A stretch of DNA of 64,000 nt from Phalacrocorax aristotelis (lineage: Eukaryota > Chordata > Aves > Suliformes > Phalacrocoracidae): the NCBI RefSeq assembly GCF_949628215.1, contig NW_027441280.1:62001-126000 (forward strand). The letters run 5' to 3'. The translations under genes were made by a program, and so were the position numbers. Each line of letters begins with the position of its first letter. The stretch's first letter is position 1. A model generated the notes under the pieces. The model was given only the letters and a program-made list of their open reading frames with translations. It made no database searches and had not been told where the DNA came from. Positions 1 through 10,083 of the stretch are shown here, one piece after another.

Positions 1-188
1 AGACGCCAACGAAAGGTAAAGCAGAAGAAACTGAAGGCGCTCTGGCTGCCAGCTGCCTTCCTGCTGCAGGCAAGAGAGAGCCTGTCCCTGCAGGTGAGGG
101 AGGAAGGATCCCCCTTCATAGCCCGCAGCGGGCCGGGCCAGGCCACCAACGTGCACCGCAGGGTCCGTACGCGGTAACCCGGAGTTGG
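1..188 (+). repeat. Partial long unit U0 (3' end)
   Basis: This is the last 188 bp of a unit that begins before the window. Bases 1-15 are the end of exon A with its donor gtaaag at 16. A second in-phase donor gtgagg starts at 94. The sequence matches 5060-5247 and 60051-60238. Confidence 0.93.
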
Positions 189-279
189 GTACGGGCGTGT
201 AGTGCACGAGCGAGCTAGGCTACGTGCCGAGGAAGCCTCATCTCGTAAGAGCTGTAAGACACCCCCGTGTTCTCTTCAG

Positions 280-389
280 GTGGAGGTCGGCCTAGAGTCT
301 GGAGCTGCAGAAGAGGCAGGGAGGAGAGGAGGGGAAAGAAGCATGTGAACGGCTAAATTGTGCCAGCAGCGCTGAGAGCGAGAGTCGCG
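280..389 (+). other. Candidate exon B, copy in U1
   Basis: The acceptor is gttctcttcag and the donor is cgcg|gtgagt, 110 bp apart. The segment recurs at 5339-5448, 10348-10457, 13323-13432, 16386-16495, 19449-19558, 22510-22619, 27669-27778, 55153-55262 and 60330-60439. It is always 110 bp and both splice dinucleotides are kept, including in the diverged edge copies. Read in the phase set by exon A of the preceding unit it is open for 24 codons, is rich in Arg and Gly, and stops at taa 354-356. It could be a terminal coding exon or part of a noncoding RNA. Confidence 0.45.
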
Positions 390-539
390 GTGAGTCCTGG
401 GCCAGTGGGGCCCCGTTGCCTCTCTTGTGCGTCCTGGGCCCTCCCTGTCTCTCCCCCGGCCCCCTCTCTTTCCTTACCTGCTGCAAAATTATTTTTTTTT
501 TTCTTTTGGGCCCCCCCCGCACCTTCTTTCTCCATCTCG

Positions 540-2870
540 CTCTGAGTGGCTCCCTGCCTCCCCGTCTTTTCAGTCCTCCCTCTCTCTGTCCTGTAGCCTG
601 TGGCTACTTGTTCTTTCTCCGCCTCTCTCTGCCTGGCTCTGGCTCCGTTTTTATTTTTTTATTCCTCCTGCTCTGTCCTGTAGCCTGTCGGTATTTTGTC
701 TTTCTCTGGCCCTCTTGGTCTGACTCCCTGTGTTACCGAAAAACGCGGTAAAATCGGAAACAACTCCTCAAGACCAATTTAGTATTAAAGAGCAGGCGTT
801 GTTTATTCACGGCGCCAGACGCACGGGGGATCGCTCCTCCTGGCGTGCGTACCTCACGCACCTTTCCCGTTCAATTTGTAGATCAAAATTTTAGGTATTT
901 ATACACATTCATTATTGTCCTGTCTACTGATTGTCCTTTTACCTTCTTGGCTGTTAATCTTGGCAGTCTTGGCTAGTTTTCTCAGTCCGCTCCACGAAAC
1001 CGCGTTTTGTCATCCTTTTCTGACAGAAGCACGTTGTCTGTTGTTCTGCTGACGTTAACGATCGCCTAGGGACTAAAATGCAGATCAACAGGTGCGCTGA
1101 TTCGTACGCTCCATGTTCCCGTAATGGAACACCGTCTCTGGTTGGCTGATTTCATCGCTTTGGTTACACCTGTTCCTGTTGTTCAGTTTCTTCTTTTTTG
1201 GCTTTGTGTGATTCTCTCTGTGATTCTGTTTTTCTCTGCCTCGCTTTTCCCAGCTCCCCGTCCCTCACTTGGAATGCCCGTTGTCCTTCACCAGCTCACT
1301 CTCCCTTGGTTGCCATCCCCGTTTCTGAATTCCTCCTGCTTTGCCACGTAGCCCGTGACTTTTTTCTTAATCTCTCTCTGTCTGCCTCAACGCTCCCCCC
1401 GCGCTTTTTCATTCGTCTGCTCTGCTCTGCACCCTGCTACTGTTCTTGCCTTTCTGAGTTCTTCTCTGTCGAGCTCCCTTTCCCTATTTGTGGATTCCTG
1501 TTCTTCCTGCAGCCACCGCTGTTCCCTGTGACCTCCGTCTCTCTCTGTCCAGCTCCCTGTCCCTAGGTTTTAATCCCTGCCTCTGCCCGCTGTAGCCCGT
1601 CTAGGTTTTTCTCTCGGCCTCTCTCTCTGTCCGGCTCCCTCTCTCTGTGTTCTAATTCCACGTTCTCTGTCACGTAGACCCGTGCTATTTGTTTGTCCTC
1701 ATCTCTCTCTGTCCAGCTCCTTGCTGCGATGTTTTATTTCTTCCCTCTCTGTCTGTCTTTGTAGCCCATTGCTGTTGTTGTTTTTTTTTTTTTTTCCCAC
1801 TTGTTTCTTCATGTGTCTCTGTCTGCCTCCCAGTGCCTGATCTTTAATTCCTCCTTCCCTGTAGGCCGCTGTTCCTTTTTTCCATTCTACATTGTGTTCT
1901 CTTTGGTCTGCTGTTCTTATTCATCGGTTCCCTCCTCGCTGCCCTGTGGCTTGTCCCCATTTATTGTTGCCTCTCTCTCCCTCTCTCTGGCTTCTTGCCC
2001 CTGTTTTTAAAATTCCTCCCTCTCTTCTCTCTTCCCTGTTGGCCGTGTGATCGTCAGCCTTTCTCCACCTCTTTCTGCCCAGCTCTCTGTGTCTATCCAT
2101 TAATTCTTCCCTCTCTGCCCTGTAGCCTGTAGCTTTTGTCCTTTCTCCATCTTGCTGTCTCTGGCTTCCCCGTGACCCTCTTTTAGAATTGTTTCTCTCT
2201 TCTTTCTGTACGCGTTGCGATTCCTTTTGCTCCCCATCTCCCTTTGTTTTGGGTGTTGTTTTGTTGTTGTTTTTCTGGCTCCCTGTCCCTAATTGTTAAT
2301 TCTCTGCCTTCTCATGCTCTGTACCACGTAGCCCCGTGGTTTGTTTTGTGGTGTTCCCTCCCCGGCCCCTTCCCTCCGTCGTTGGCTGTCTCGGCTCCCT
2401 GTCCCCGTGGCTTCATTCTTCCCTTTCTGCCCTGTTCTTGTCGCTTATCTTGTCTTTCTCCATCGCGCTCGGTCCAGCTTCCTGCCCCTATTCTTCTTTC
2501 CTCCCTCGCTGTCGTGCTGCCTGCCCCAGGTTCTTTGTGCGTCTCCAGCCTGCTCCTCTTCCTTCTTTGTTGGTCTGTGTCCTGCTCTTCCCTCTTTCTG
2601 CTGCCTCTCTTCCCCTCTCTCTGCTGCTTTTATCTCCACCTCCGTCAGGCTCCCTGTCCTTCTCTGGCCGTCCTGTTCCCTGCCTCGTGCCTTCTCACTA
2701 CACGCACACACGTCCCCCCCGCCCCGTCCAGCCGGATGCCGCTCTTCTCTTCTCTCTTCCTACTGTCCCGTGCCCTGCTCCTCACCTTTGGTGGCCTCCC
2801 CCTCTGCCCAGCAGCCCGTCGCCCCAGGAGCCAGGCGACGGACGGTCCGTTCCCTGCCAAACCGGGACAA
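540..2870 (+). repeat. CT-rich degenerate repeat tract (U1; one per unit)
   Basis: The + strand is strongly pyrimidine-rich. A loose unit of about 80-110 bp recurs: a tctctctgtccagctccctgt-like part, then ttaattcctccctctctgcc, then ctgtagccygtgg. Recognisable gtagcccgt-type marks lie near 595, 680, 1350, 1590, 1675, 1765, 2115 and 2330. LTR1 interrupts the tract at 731-1168. Equivalent tracts follow exon B in every unit, for example near 5600-7930, 10610-12910, 13570-15970, 55410-57860 and 60590-62920. If exons A and B are real, the tract is intronic. Confidence 0.8.
731..1168 (-). mobile_element. LTR1 solo LTR, U1 copy (internally deleted)
   Basis: On the + strand it runs from tgttacc to ggttaca, so read on the minus strand it starts TGTAACC and ends GGTAACA, a good TG...CA pair with near-inverted ends. 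It is flanked by cctg at 727-730 and 1169-1172, a 4-bp target duplication. A minus-strand AATAAA (tttatt, 802-807) sits about 75 bp from the LTR end, as expected for an LTR polyadenylation signal. I recognise it from memory as an avian endogenous-retrovirus LTR; the subfamily is not assigned. No retroviral coding sequence is attached. This copy lacks about 90 bp present in short-unit copies and about 119 bp present in R1. Confidence 0.75.
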
Positions 2871-2875
2871 GCGCG

Positions 2876-3441
2876 TGCCGTGGCTTAGCCCCAGCTGGCT
2901 ATTCTGCACCAGGGAGCTGCTTGCTCACTCCACCCTCAGTGGGCTGGGGGAGAGAGCTGGAAGGGTAAGAGTGAGAAAAATCATGGGTTGAGATCAAGGC
3001 TGTTTAATAGGTAAAGCAAAAGCTGTGCGTGGAAGCAAAGCAAGGAATTAATTCACTCCTCCTTTTCGGCGGGCAGGTGTTGAGCCACCTCTGGGAAAGC
3101 AGGGCTCTGTCATGTGTAATGGTTACTTAGGGAGAGAAATGCCGTAGCCCCCAAGGACTCCCCCTTCTTCCCCCAGCTGCGTGTGCTGAGCGTGATGTCA
3201 AATGGTATGGAATATCCCTTTGGTCAGTTAGCTGGGAAAGCTTTCCCAGCTGTGTCCTCTCCCAGCCTACCTGCTGGTGGGGCACTGAGAGAACCAGAAG
3301 AGGCCCTGACTGTGGAAGCAGTGCTCAGCAAGAACCAAAACATCTCTACATTATTAACGGTGTTTTGAGCATAAATCCAAAACGTATCCCTTCCTAGCTA
3401 CTGTGGAGAAAATGAGCACTATCGCAGCCAACACCAGCTCC
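2876..3441 (-). mobile_element. LTR2 solo LTR, U1 copy
   Basis: Read on the minus strand this resembles a very common avian LTR that I know from memory. It begins near ...GCTGGTGTTGGCTGCGATAG, passes a CRE-like TGACATCA and ends ...GGGGCTAAGCCACGGCA. The minus-strand ATTAAA (tttaat, 3003-3008) fits the LTR polyadenylation signal. The TATA position expected just after the CRE-like site reads CACACGCAGC here, so the LTR promoter looks decayed. The 5-bp flanks gcgcg (2871-2875) and gtgcg (3442-3446) match at 4 of 5 positions, a possible old target duplication. The right end has drifted and is approximate. Confidence 0.65.
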
Positions 3442-4118
3442 GTGCGGCTGCGGCAACGGCGGCCAAGGTGGCCTTGGGGCAGGGGGGGAGCGTTGGGGAC
3501 CCTGACCCACGAATGGCTCCTGGGACTTGTTACGTGCGCGCCTGCACAAACACCTGCCCTCTCCTTTGCCCTCAGGGCTGCGTTTGCGCTGCCTTTGCGT
3601 GGGGCAAGGGGCTGTGATGGAGCCCAGGGGAGGAGGTGGTGCACTGTGGGGGTGAGGGGAGGGCGCCCCCCGTTGCTGCTGCGCCTCAGCTGATGGCGGG
3701 GTCTGGATGGAGGAGCCCCAGGTGCGGGCGGTGGGGCTGACGGTGCCGGCTCCTCCCTGGAAAAGGGGTGGTGCCCGGCTCCGGGGGGCCAGTGTGAGCC
3801 GAGGGCGGAGCGGAGCGGAGCTGTGGCCGAGCGTCAGCGGGCTGCGACTGTAGCGAGGGAGGAGGTGAGCGGGGGCTGGGTGGTGGAGCGCTGCGTCCCG
3901 GGTCAAGCCCCGAGGAGGGCTGCGGCGGGGCAGCGCCGGGTCGGAGCGGGCGGTGGGGAGAGCGAGGCTGTGCTGAGGGCTCGGTGGGGCTTCCGGGTGC
4001 ATCGGCGGCCGGGACGGTGGCCCGCAGGGTCCGAGAGCGGGGAGGGCGGGCTGGCGGCGTGCCGGGAGCTGTGGTGGTGCGCCTGCCGGGTGGCCGGGCG
4101 GCCGTGTTGTGCCGCAGA

Positions 4119-4323
4119 GCGTGCCGGGAGCTGCAGTCCTTGTGGCGCGCAGCTGCCGTGCGGCCGTGTTGTGGCGCAGAGCATGCCGGGAGCTGCAGTC
4201 CTTGTGGCGCGCGGCTGCCGGGCGGCCGTGTTGTGGCGCAGAGCATGCCGGGAGGTGTAGTCCTTGCGGCGCGCGGCTGCCGGGCAGCAGTGTTGTGGCG
4301 CAGAGCATGCCGGGAGGTGTAGT
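4119..4323 (-). promoter_or_regulatory. ZNF143/THAP11-type motif cluster, four 62-bp repeats
   Basis: Motif starts are 4119, 4181, 4243 and 4305. The last two read gcatgccgggaggtgtagt, whose reverse complement ACTACACCTCCCGGCATGC fits the known ZNF143/THAP11/HCF-1 SBS2 consensus (ACTACA..TCCC..CATGC) with two departures. The first two read ...agctgcagtcc and fit less well. A more decayed copy precedes them near 4055. The 62-bp unit also carries gcgcgcggctgccgggcgg and gtgttgtggcgcag. Factor binding is inferred from the motif. Confidence 0.6.
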
Positions 4324-4349
4324 CCTGGCGCAGTGGCTGCCGGCGCTGT

Positions 4350-4355
4350 CACGTG
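4350..4355. promoter_or_regulatory. E-box CACGTG next to the ZNF143 cluster
   Basis: tgtCACGTGgttc is a palindromic USF/MYC-family site 27 bp beyond the last ZNF143-type motif. It is present in all four complete long-unit islands. Confidence 0.5.
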
Positions 4356-4566
4356 GTTCGCCGGGGCGTGGCGGGAGGCGCGGTCTTCCGGCGCTCGGGT
4401 GCCGGGCGGCCGTGCCGCGTACGGTAGGCGCGGTGTATTTTTGGGGTTGGATTCGTGTTGATTTCTGGGGGCTTGCGGGTGCGGCCGCTCCCCGAGAAGC
4501 GGTGAGTTCCCCGGGAGCTGACAGAAGGGAAGAGGGAAAGGAGGAGGACCTTTTCCCCCTGCCCAG

Positions 4567-4714
4567 GGCGCAGATGATGGCCGCCTCCCCGGCTCGCCGG
4601 AGCTCCCGCTCAGCCTCCCCTGGCCCCCCCTTGCCCCGTGCGCCTGCCCCCAGCCCCGGCACCTCCCCTGAAGCGTGCTGCGTAGCCCTTGGCCGCCCCC
4701 AGGCCCTGTCGTGA
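4567..4714 (+). other. Candidate first coding exon in the CpG island
   Basis: A donor-like gcg|gtgagt at 4501 and a strong acceptor (ccttttccccctgcccag, ending 4566) flank an intron-like 66 bp. The following segment has tandem ATGs at 4574 and 4577 in fair Kozak context and stays open to tga at 4714. The predicted peptide starts MMAASPARRSSRSASPGPP and is low-complexity. The diverged edge copy near 54,990 keeps an ATG and a similar start (MADSPAHQSSPSASPGPP). In U7 the frame changes soon after the ATG, which argues against strong constraint. I see no good donor that would link this segment to exon A. Confidence 0.22.
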
Positions 4715-4882
4715 AGGCAGCGAGCCGGCCCTCAAGCGCACTGGATTCCCCCTCGGCGCAGGGGCCCTTAGCAGTAGCGCGGGGAAGGGGCGCTGTGTCC
4801 GGAAGCCCCTGCGCAAGGAGAGGCTTTGGTCAGGGTCGATCGACGGTAATGACGGTCGCTGTTTCTTCTTTCCCTCTCCCAG

Positions 4883-5074
4883 AGACCGTGCTGAGGACGT
4901 GGTTGTCTGTCCTTCCCCCGGGGACGCCGTCGACTGCGGCCGTCTCAGGCTTGCGTGGCTTCTCTCTGCCCGGCTTTGCCATCCTCGCGGCGCCGGGGCG
5001 AAAAGGGACACACAGAGCCCTTCCCGGCTGTGGACAGGAGCTGCCTCGGCTGAAGCTGGAGACGCCAACGAAAG
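4883..5074 (+). other. Candidate exon A, copy in U1
   Basis: A strong acceptor (tttcttctttccctctcccag) precedes 192 bp ending at donor aaag|gtaaag. A second donor, tgcag|gtgagg, lies 78 bp further on (end 5152). Both donors leave the same phase, so either splice reads into exon B in the same frame. The frame beginning with the last two bases of a codon is open throughout (63 codons). Other copies are at 9892-10083, 27214-27405 and 59874-60065, plus a diverged partial copy near 28,180. No protein family is recognised. Exon A is absent from the short units. Confidence 0.4.
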
Positions 5075-5789
5075 GTAAAGCAGAAGAAACTGAAGGCGCT
5101 CTGGCTGCCAGCTGCCTTCCTGCTGCAGGCAAGAGAGAGCCTGTCCCTGCAGGTGAGGGAGGAAGGATCCCCCTTCATAGCCCGCAGCGGGCCGGGCCAG
5201 GCCACCAACGTGCACCGCAGGGTCCGTACGCGGTAACCCGGAGTTGGGTACGGGCGTGTAGTGCACGAGCGAGCTAGGCTACGTGCCGAGGAAGCCTCAT
5301 CTCGTAAGAGCTGTAAGACACCCCCGTGTTCTCTTCAGGTGGAGGTCGGCCTAGAGTCTGGAGCTGCAGAAGAGGCAGGGAGGAGAGGAGGGGAAAGAAG
5401 CATGTGAACGGCTAAATTGTGCCAGCAGCGCTGAGAGCGAGAGTCGCGGTGAGTCCTGGGCCAGTGGGGCCCCGTTGCCTCTCTTGTGCGTCCTGGGCCC
5501 TCCCTGTCTCTCCCCCGGCCCCCTCTCTTTCCTTACCTGCTGCAAAATTATTTTTTTTTTTCTTTTGGGCCCCCCCCGCACCTTCTTTCTCCATCTCGCT
5601 CTGAGTGGCTCCCTGCCTCCCCGTCTTTTCAGTCCTCCCTCTCTCTGTCCTGTAGCCTGTGGCTACTTGTTCTTTCTCCGCCTCTCTCTGCCTGGCTCTG
5701 GCTCCGTTTTTATTTTTTTATTCCTCCTGCTCTGTCCTGTAGCCTGTCGGTATTTTGTCTTTCTCTGGCCCTCTTGGTCTGACTCCCTG

Positions 5790-6227
5790 TGTTACCGAAA
5801 AACGCGGTAAAATCGGAAACAACTCCTCAAGACCAATTTAGTATTAAAGAGCAGGCGTTGTTTATTCACGGCGCCAGACGCACGGGGGATCGCTCCTCCT
5901 GGCGTGCGTACCTCACGCACCTTTCCCGTTCAATTTGTAGATCAAAATTTTAGGTATTTATACACATTCATTATTGTCCTGTCTACTGATTGTCCTTTTA
6001 CCTTCTTGGCTGTTAATCTTGGCAGTCTTGGCTAGTTTTCTCAGTCCGCTCCACGAAACCGCGTTTTGTCATCCTTTTCTGACAGAAGCACGTTGTCTGT
6101 TGTTCTGCTGACGTTAACGATCGCCTAGGGACTAAAATGCAGATCAACAGGTGCGCTGATTCGTACGCTCCATGTTCCCGTAATGGAACACCGTCTCTGG
6201 TTGGCTGATTTCATCGCTTTGGTTACA
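5790..6227 (-). mobile_element. LTR1, U2 copy
   Basis: A 438-bp deleted form at the same insertion site in the CT tract as in U1, flanked by the same cctg repeats. Confidence 0.75.
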
Positions 6228-7934
6228 CCTGTTCCTGTTGTTCAGTTTCTTCTTTTTTGGCTTTGTGTGATTCTCTCTGTGATTCTGTTTTTCTCTGCCT
6301 CGCTTTTCCCAGCTCCCCGTCCCTCACTTGGAATGCCCGTTGTCCTTCACCAGCTCACTCTCCCTTGGTTGCCATCCCCGTTTCTGAATTCCTCCTGCTT
6401 TGCCACGTAGCCCGTGACTTTTTTCTTAATCTCTCTCTGTCTGCCTCAACGCTCCCCCCGCGCTTTTTCATTCGTCTGCTCTGCTCTGCACCCTGCTACT
6501 GTTCTTGCCTTTCTGAGTTCTTCTCTGTCGAGCTCCCTTTCCCTATTTGTGGATTCCTGTTCTTCCTGCAGCCACCGCTGTTCCCTGTGACCTCCGTCTC
6601 TCTCTGTCCAGCTCCCTGTCCCTAGGTTTTAATCCCTGCCTCTGCCCGCTGTAGCCCGTCTAGGTTTTTCTCTCGGCCTCTCTCTCTGTCCGGCTCCCTC
6701 TCTCTGTGTTCTAATTCCACGTTCTCTGTCACGTAGACCCGTGCTATTTGTTTGTCCTCATCTCTCTCTGTCCAGCTCCTTGCTGCGATGTTTTATTTCT
6801 TCCCTCTCTGTCTGTCTTTGTAGCCCGTTGCCGTTGTTGTTTTTTTTTTTTTTTCCCACTTGTTTCTTCATGTGTCTCTGTCTGCCTCCCAGTGCCTGAT
6901 CTTTAATTCCTCCTTCCCTGTAGGCCGCTGTTCCTTTTTTCCATTCTACATTGTGTTCTCTTTGGTCTGCTGTTCTTATTCATCGGTTCCCTCCTCGCTG
7001 CCCTGTGGCTTGTCCCCATTTATTGTTGCCTCTCTCTCCCTCTCTCTGGCTTCTTGCCCCTGTTTTTAAAATTCCTCCCTCTCTTCTCTCTTCCCTGTTG
7101 GCCGTGTGATCGTCAGCCTTTCTCCACCTCTTTCTGCCCAGCTCTCTGTGTCTATCCATTAATTCTTCCCTCTCTGCCCTGTAGCCTGTAGCTTTTGTCC
7201 TTTCTCCATCTTGCTGTCTCTGGCTTCCCCGTGACCCTCTTTTAGAATTGTTTCTCTCTTCTTTCTGTACGCGTTGCGATTCCTTTTGCTCCCCATCTCC
7301 CTTTGTTTTGGGTGTTGTTTTGTTGTTGTTTTTCTGGCTCCCTGTCCCTAATTCTTAATTCTCTGCCTTCTCGTGCTCTGTACCACGTAGCCCCGTGGTT
7401 TGTTTTGTGGTGTTCCCTCCCCGGCCCCTTCCCTCTGTCGTTGGCTGTCTCGGCTCCCTGTCCCCGTGGCTTCATTCTTCCCTTTCTGCCCTGTTCTTGT
7501 CGCTTATCTTGTCTTTCTCCATCGCGCTCGGTCCAGCTTCCTGCCCCTATTCTTCTTTCCTCCCTCGCTGTCGTGCTGCCTGCCCCAGGTTCTTTGTGCG
7601 TCTCCAGCCTGCTCCTCTTCCTTCTTTGTTGGTCTGTGTCCTGCTCTTCCCTCTTTCTGCTGCCTCTCTTCCCCTCTCTCTGCTGCTTTTATCTCCACCT
7701 CCGTCAGGCTCCCTGTCCTTCTCTGGCCGTCCTGTTCCCTGCCTCGTGCCTTCTCACTACACGCACACACGTCCCCCCCGCCCCGTCCAGCCGGATGCCG
7801 CTCTTCTCTTCTCTCTTCCTACTGTCCCGTGCCCTGCTCCTCACCTTTGGTGGCCTCCCCCTCTGCCCAGCAGCCCGTCGCCCCAGGAGCCAGGCGACGG
7901 ACGGTCCGTTCCCTGCCAAACCGGGACAAGCGCG

Positions 7935-8517
7935 TGCCGTGGCTTAGCCTCAGCTGGCAACTCTGCACCAGGGAGCTGCTTGCTCACTCCACCCTCAGTG
8001 GGCTGGGGGAGAGAGCTGGAAGGGTAAGAGTGAGAAAAATCATGGGTTGAGATCAAGGCTGTTTAATAGGTAAAGCAAAAGCTGTGCGTGGAAGCAAAGC
8101 AAGGAATTAATTCGCTCCTCCTTTTCGGCGGGCAGGTGTTGAGCTGTTTCTGGGAAAGCAGGGCTCTGTCATGTGTAATGGTTACTTAGGGAGAGAAATG
8201 CCGTAGCCCCCGCCCTCCCTCCCCCCCCAAGGACTCCCCCTTCTTCCCCCAGCTGCGTGTGCTGAGCGTGATGTCAAATGGTATGGAATATCCCTTTGGT
8301 CAGTTAGCTGGGAAAGCTTTCCCAGCTGTGTCCTCTCCCAGCCTACCTGCTGGTGGGGCACTGAGAGAACCAGAAGAGGCCCTGACTGTGGAAGCAGTGC
8401 TCAGCAAGAACCAAAACATCTCTACATTATTAACGGTGTTTTGAGCATAAATCCAAAACGTATCCCTTCCTAGCTACTGTGGAGAAAATGAGCACTATCG
8501 CAGCCAACACCAGCTCC
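7935..8517 (-). mobile_element. LTR2, U2 copy
   Basis: As U1 but with a C-rich insertion of about 17 bp near 8210-8228 and the gagctgtttctggg variant, which it shares with the short units. Confidence 0.65.
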
Positions 8518-10083
8518 GTGCGGCTGCGGCAACGGCGGCCGAGGTGGCCTTGGGGCAGGGGGGGAGCGTTGGGGACCCTGACCCACGAATGGCTCCTGGG
8601 ACTTGTTACGTGCGCGCCTGCACAAACACCTGCCCTCTCGTTTGCCCTCAGGGCTGCGTTTGCGCTGCCTTTGCGTGGGGCAAGGGGCTGTGATGGAGCC
8701 CAGGGGAGGAGGTGGTGCACTGTGGGGGTGAGGGGAGGGCGCCCCCCGTTGCTGCTGCGCCTCAGCTGATGGCGGGGTCTGGATGGAGGAGCCCCAGGTG
8801 CGGGCGGTGGGGCTGACGGTGCCGGCTCCTCCCTGGAAAAGGGGTGGTGCCCGGCTCCGGGGGGCCAGTGTGAGCCGAGGGCGGAGCGGAGCTGTGGCCG
8901 AGCGTCAGCGGGCTGCGACTGTAGCGAGGGAGGAGGTGAGCGGGGGCTGGGTGGTGGAGCGCTGCGTCCCGGGTCAAGCCCCGAGGAGGGCTGCGGCGGG
9001 GCAGCGCCGGGTCGGAGCGGGCGGTGGGGAGAGCGAGGCTGTGCTGAGGGCTCGGTGGGGCTTCCGGGTGCATCGGCGGCCGGGACGGTGGCCCGCAGGG
9101 TCCGAGAGCGGGGAGGGCGGGCTGGCGGCGTGCCGGGAGCTGTGGTGGTGCGCCTGCCGGGTGGCCGTGCGGCCGTGTTGTGGCGCAGAGCATGCCGGGA
9201 GGTGTAGTCCTTGCGGCGCGCGGCTGCCGGGCAGCAGTGTTGTGGCGCAGAGCATGCCGGGAGGTGTAGTCCTTGCGGCGCGCGGCTGCCGGGCGGCCGT
9301 GTTGTGGCGCAGAGCATGCCGGGAGGTGTAGTCCTGGCGCAGTGGCTGCCGGCGCTGTCACGTGGTTCGCCGGGGCGTGGCGGGAGGCGCGGTCTTCCGG
9401 CGCTCGGGTGCCGGGCGGCCGTGCCGCGTACGGTAGGCGCGGTGTATTTTTGGGGTTGGATTCGTGTTGATTTCTGGGGGCTTGCGGGTGCGGCCGCTCC
9501 CCGAGAAGCGGTGAGTTCCCCGGGAGCTGACAGAAGGGAAGAGGGAAAGGAGGAGGACCTTTTCCCCCTGCCCAGGGCGCAGATGATGGCCGCCTCCCCG
9601 GCTCGCCGGAGCTCCCGCTCAGCCTCCCCTGGCCCCCCCTTGCCCCGTGCGCCTGCCCCCAGCCCCGGCACCTCCCCTGAAGCGTGCTGCGTAGCCCTTG
9701 GCCGCCCCCAGGCCCTGTCGTGAAGGCAGCGAGCCGGCCCTCAAGCGCACTGGATTCCCCCTCGGCGCAGGGGCCCTTAGCAGTAGCGCGGGGAAGGGGC
9801 GCTGTGTCCGGAAGCCCCTGCGCAAGGAGAGGCTTTGGTCAGGGTCGATCGACGGTAATGACGGTCGCTGTTTCTTCTTTCCCTCTCCCAGAGACCGTGC
9901 TGAGGACGTGGTTGTCTGTCCTTCCCCCGGGGACGCCGTCGACTGCGGCCGTCTCAGGCTTGCGTGGCTTCTCTCTGCCCGGCTTTGCCATCTTCGCGGC
10001 GCCGGGGCGAAAAGGGACACACAGAGCCCTTCCCGGCTGTGGACAGGAGCTGCCTCGGCTGAAGCTGGAGACGCCAACGAAAG
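8518..10083 (+). promoter_or_regulatory. CpG-island promoter region of U2
   Basis: As U1 but with three 62-bp repeats (motif starts 9190, 9252 and 9314) and one fewer ggagc near 8885. Confidence 0.6.

Larger units (their letters stand above)
3442..5074 (+). promoter_or_regulatory. CpG-island promoter region of U1
   Basis: Dense CpG and G/C boxes (ggagcggagcggagc near 3810) lead to the ZNF143-type repeats at 4119-4323, an E-box CACGTG at 4350-4355 and a donor-like gtgagt at 4501. This is the arrangement of a TATA-less CpG-island promoter firing rightward, with a start site probably between about 4,360 and 4,480. That is inferred from motif order, not observed. Its base composition contrasts sharply with the CT-rich rest of the unit. 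Confidence 0.6.
189..5247 (+). repeat. Long unit U1 (5059 bp)
   Basis: A complete long unit: exon B 280-389, CT-rich tract about 540-2870 interrupted by LTR1 731-1168, LTR2 2876-3441, CpG island 3442-5074, exon A 4883-5074 (or 5152). Its CpG island has four 62-bp ZNF143-type repeats. It shares private variants with R1 and R2, such as the ccccagctggctattctgc version at about 2890, and these are absent from U2. Confidence 0.95.

Noticed and set aside
1124-1172. Alternative LTR1 end at ggaaca (1129)
   Set aside because: Ending at ggttaca (1168) gives better inverted ends (TGTAACC/GGTAACA) and a perfect 4-bp flank repeat; the ggaaca end gives none.
2807-2966. A possible exon ending at ctggaagg|gtaaga before LTR2
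   Set aside because: The donor-like sequence lies inside the part I assign to LTR2, and similar words are typical of that LTR family, so an independent exon is not needed to explain it.
2244-2991. Overlapping Ser/Leu/Pro/Cys-rich open frames of about 210 codons in the CT tract, recurring in each unit
   Set aside because: They are produced by pyrimidine-rich DNA (ctc, tct, ctg, ccc codons) in all three frames, with no conserved frame between unit classes. They resemble membrane segments only because Leu and Phe codons are pyrimidine-rich.
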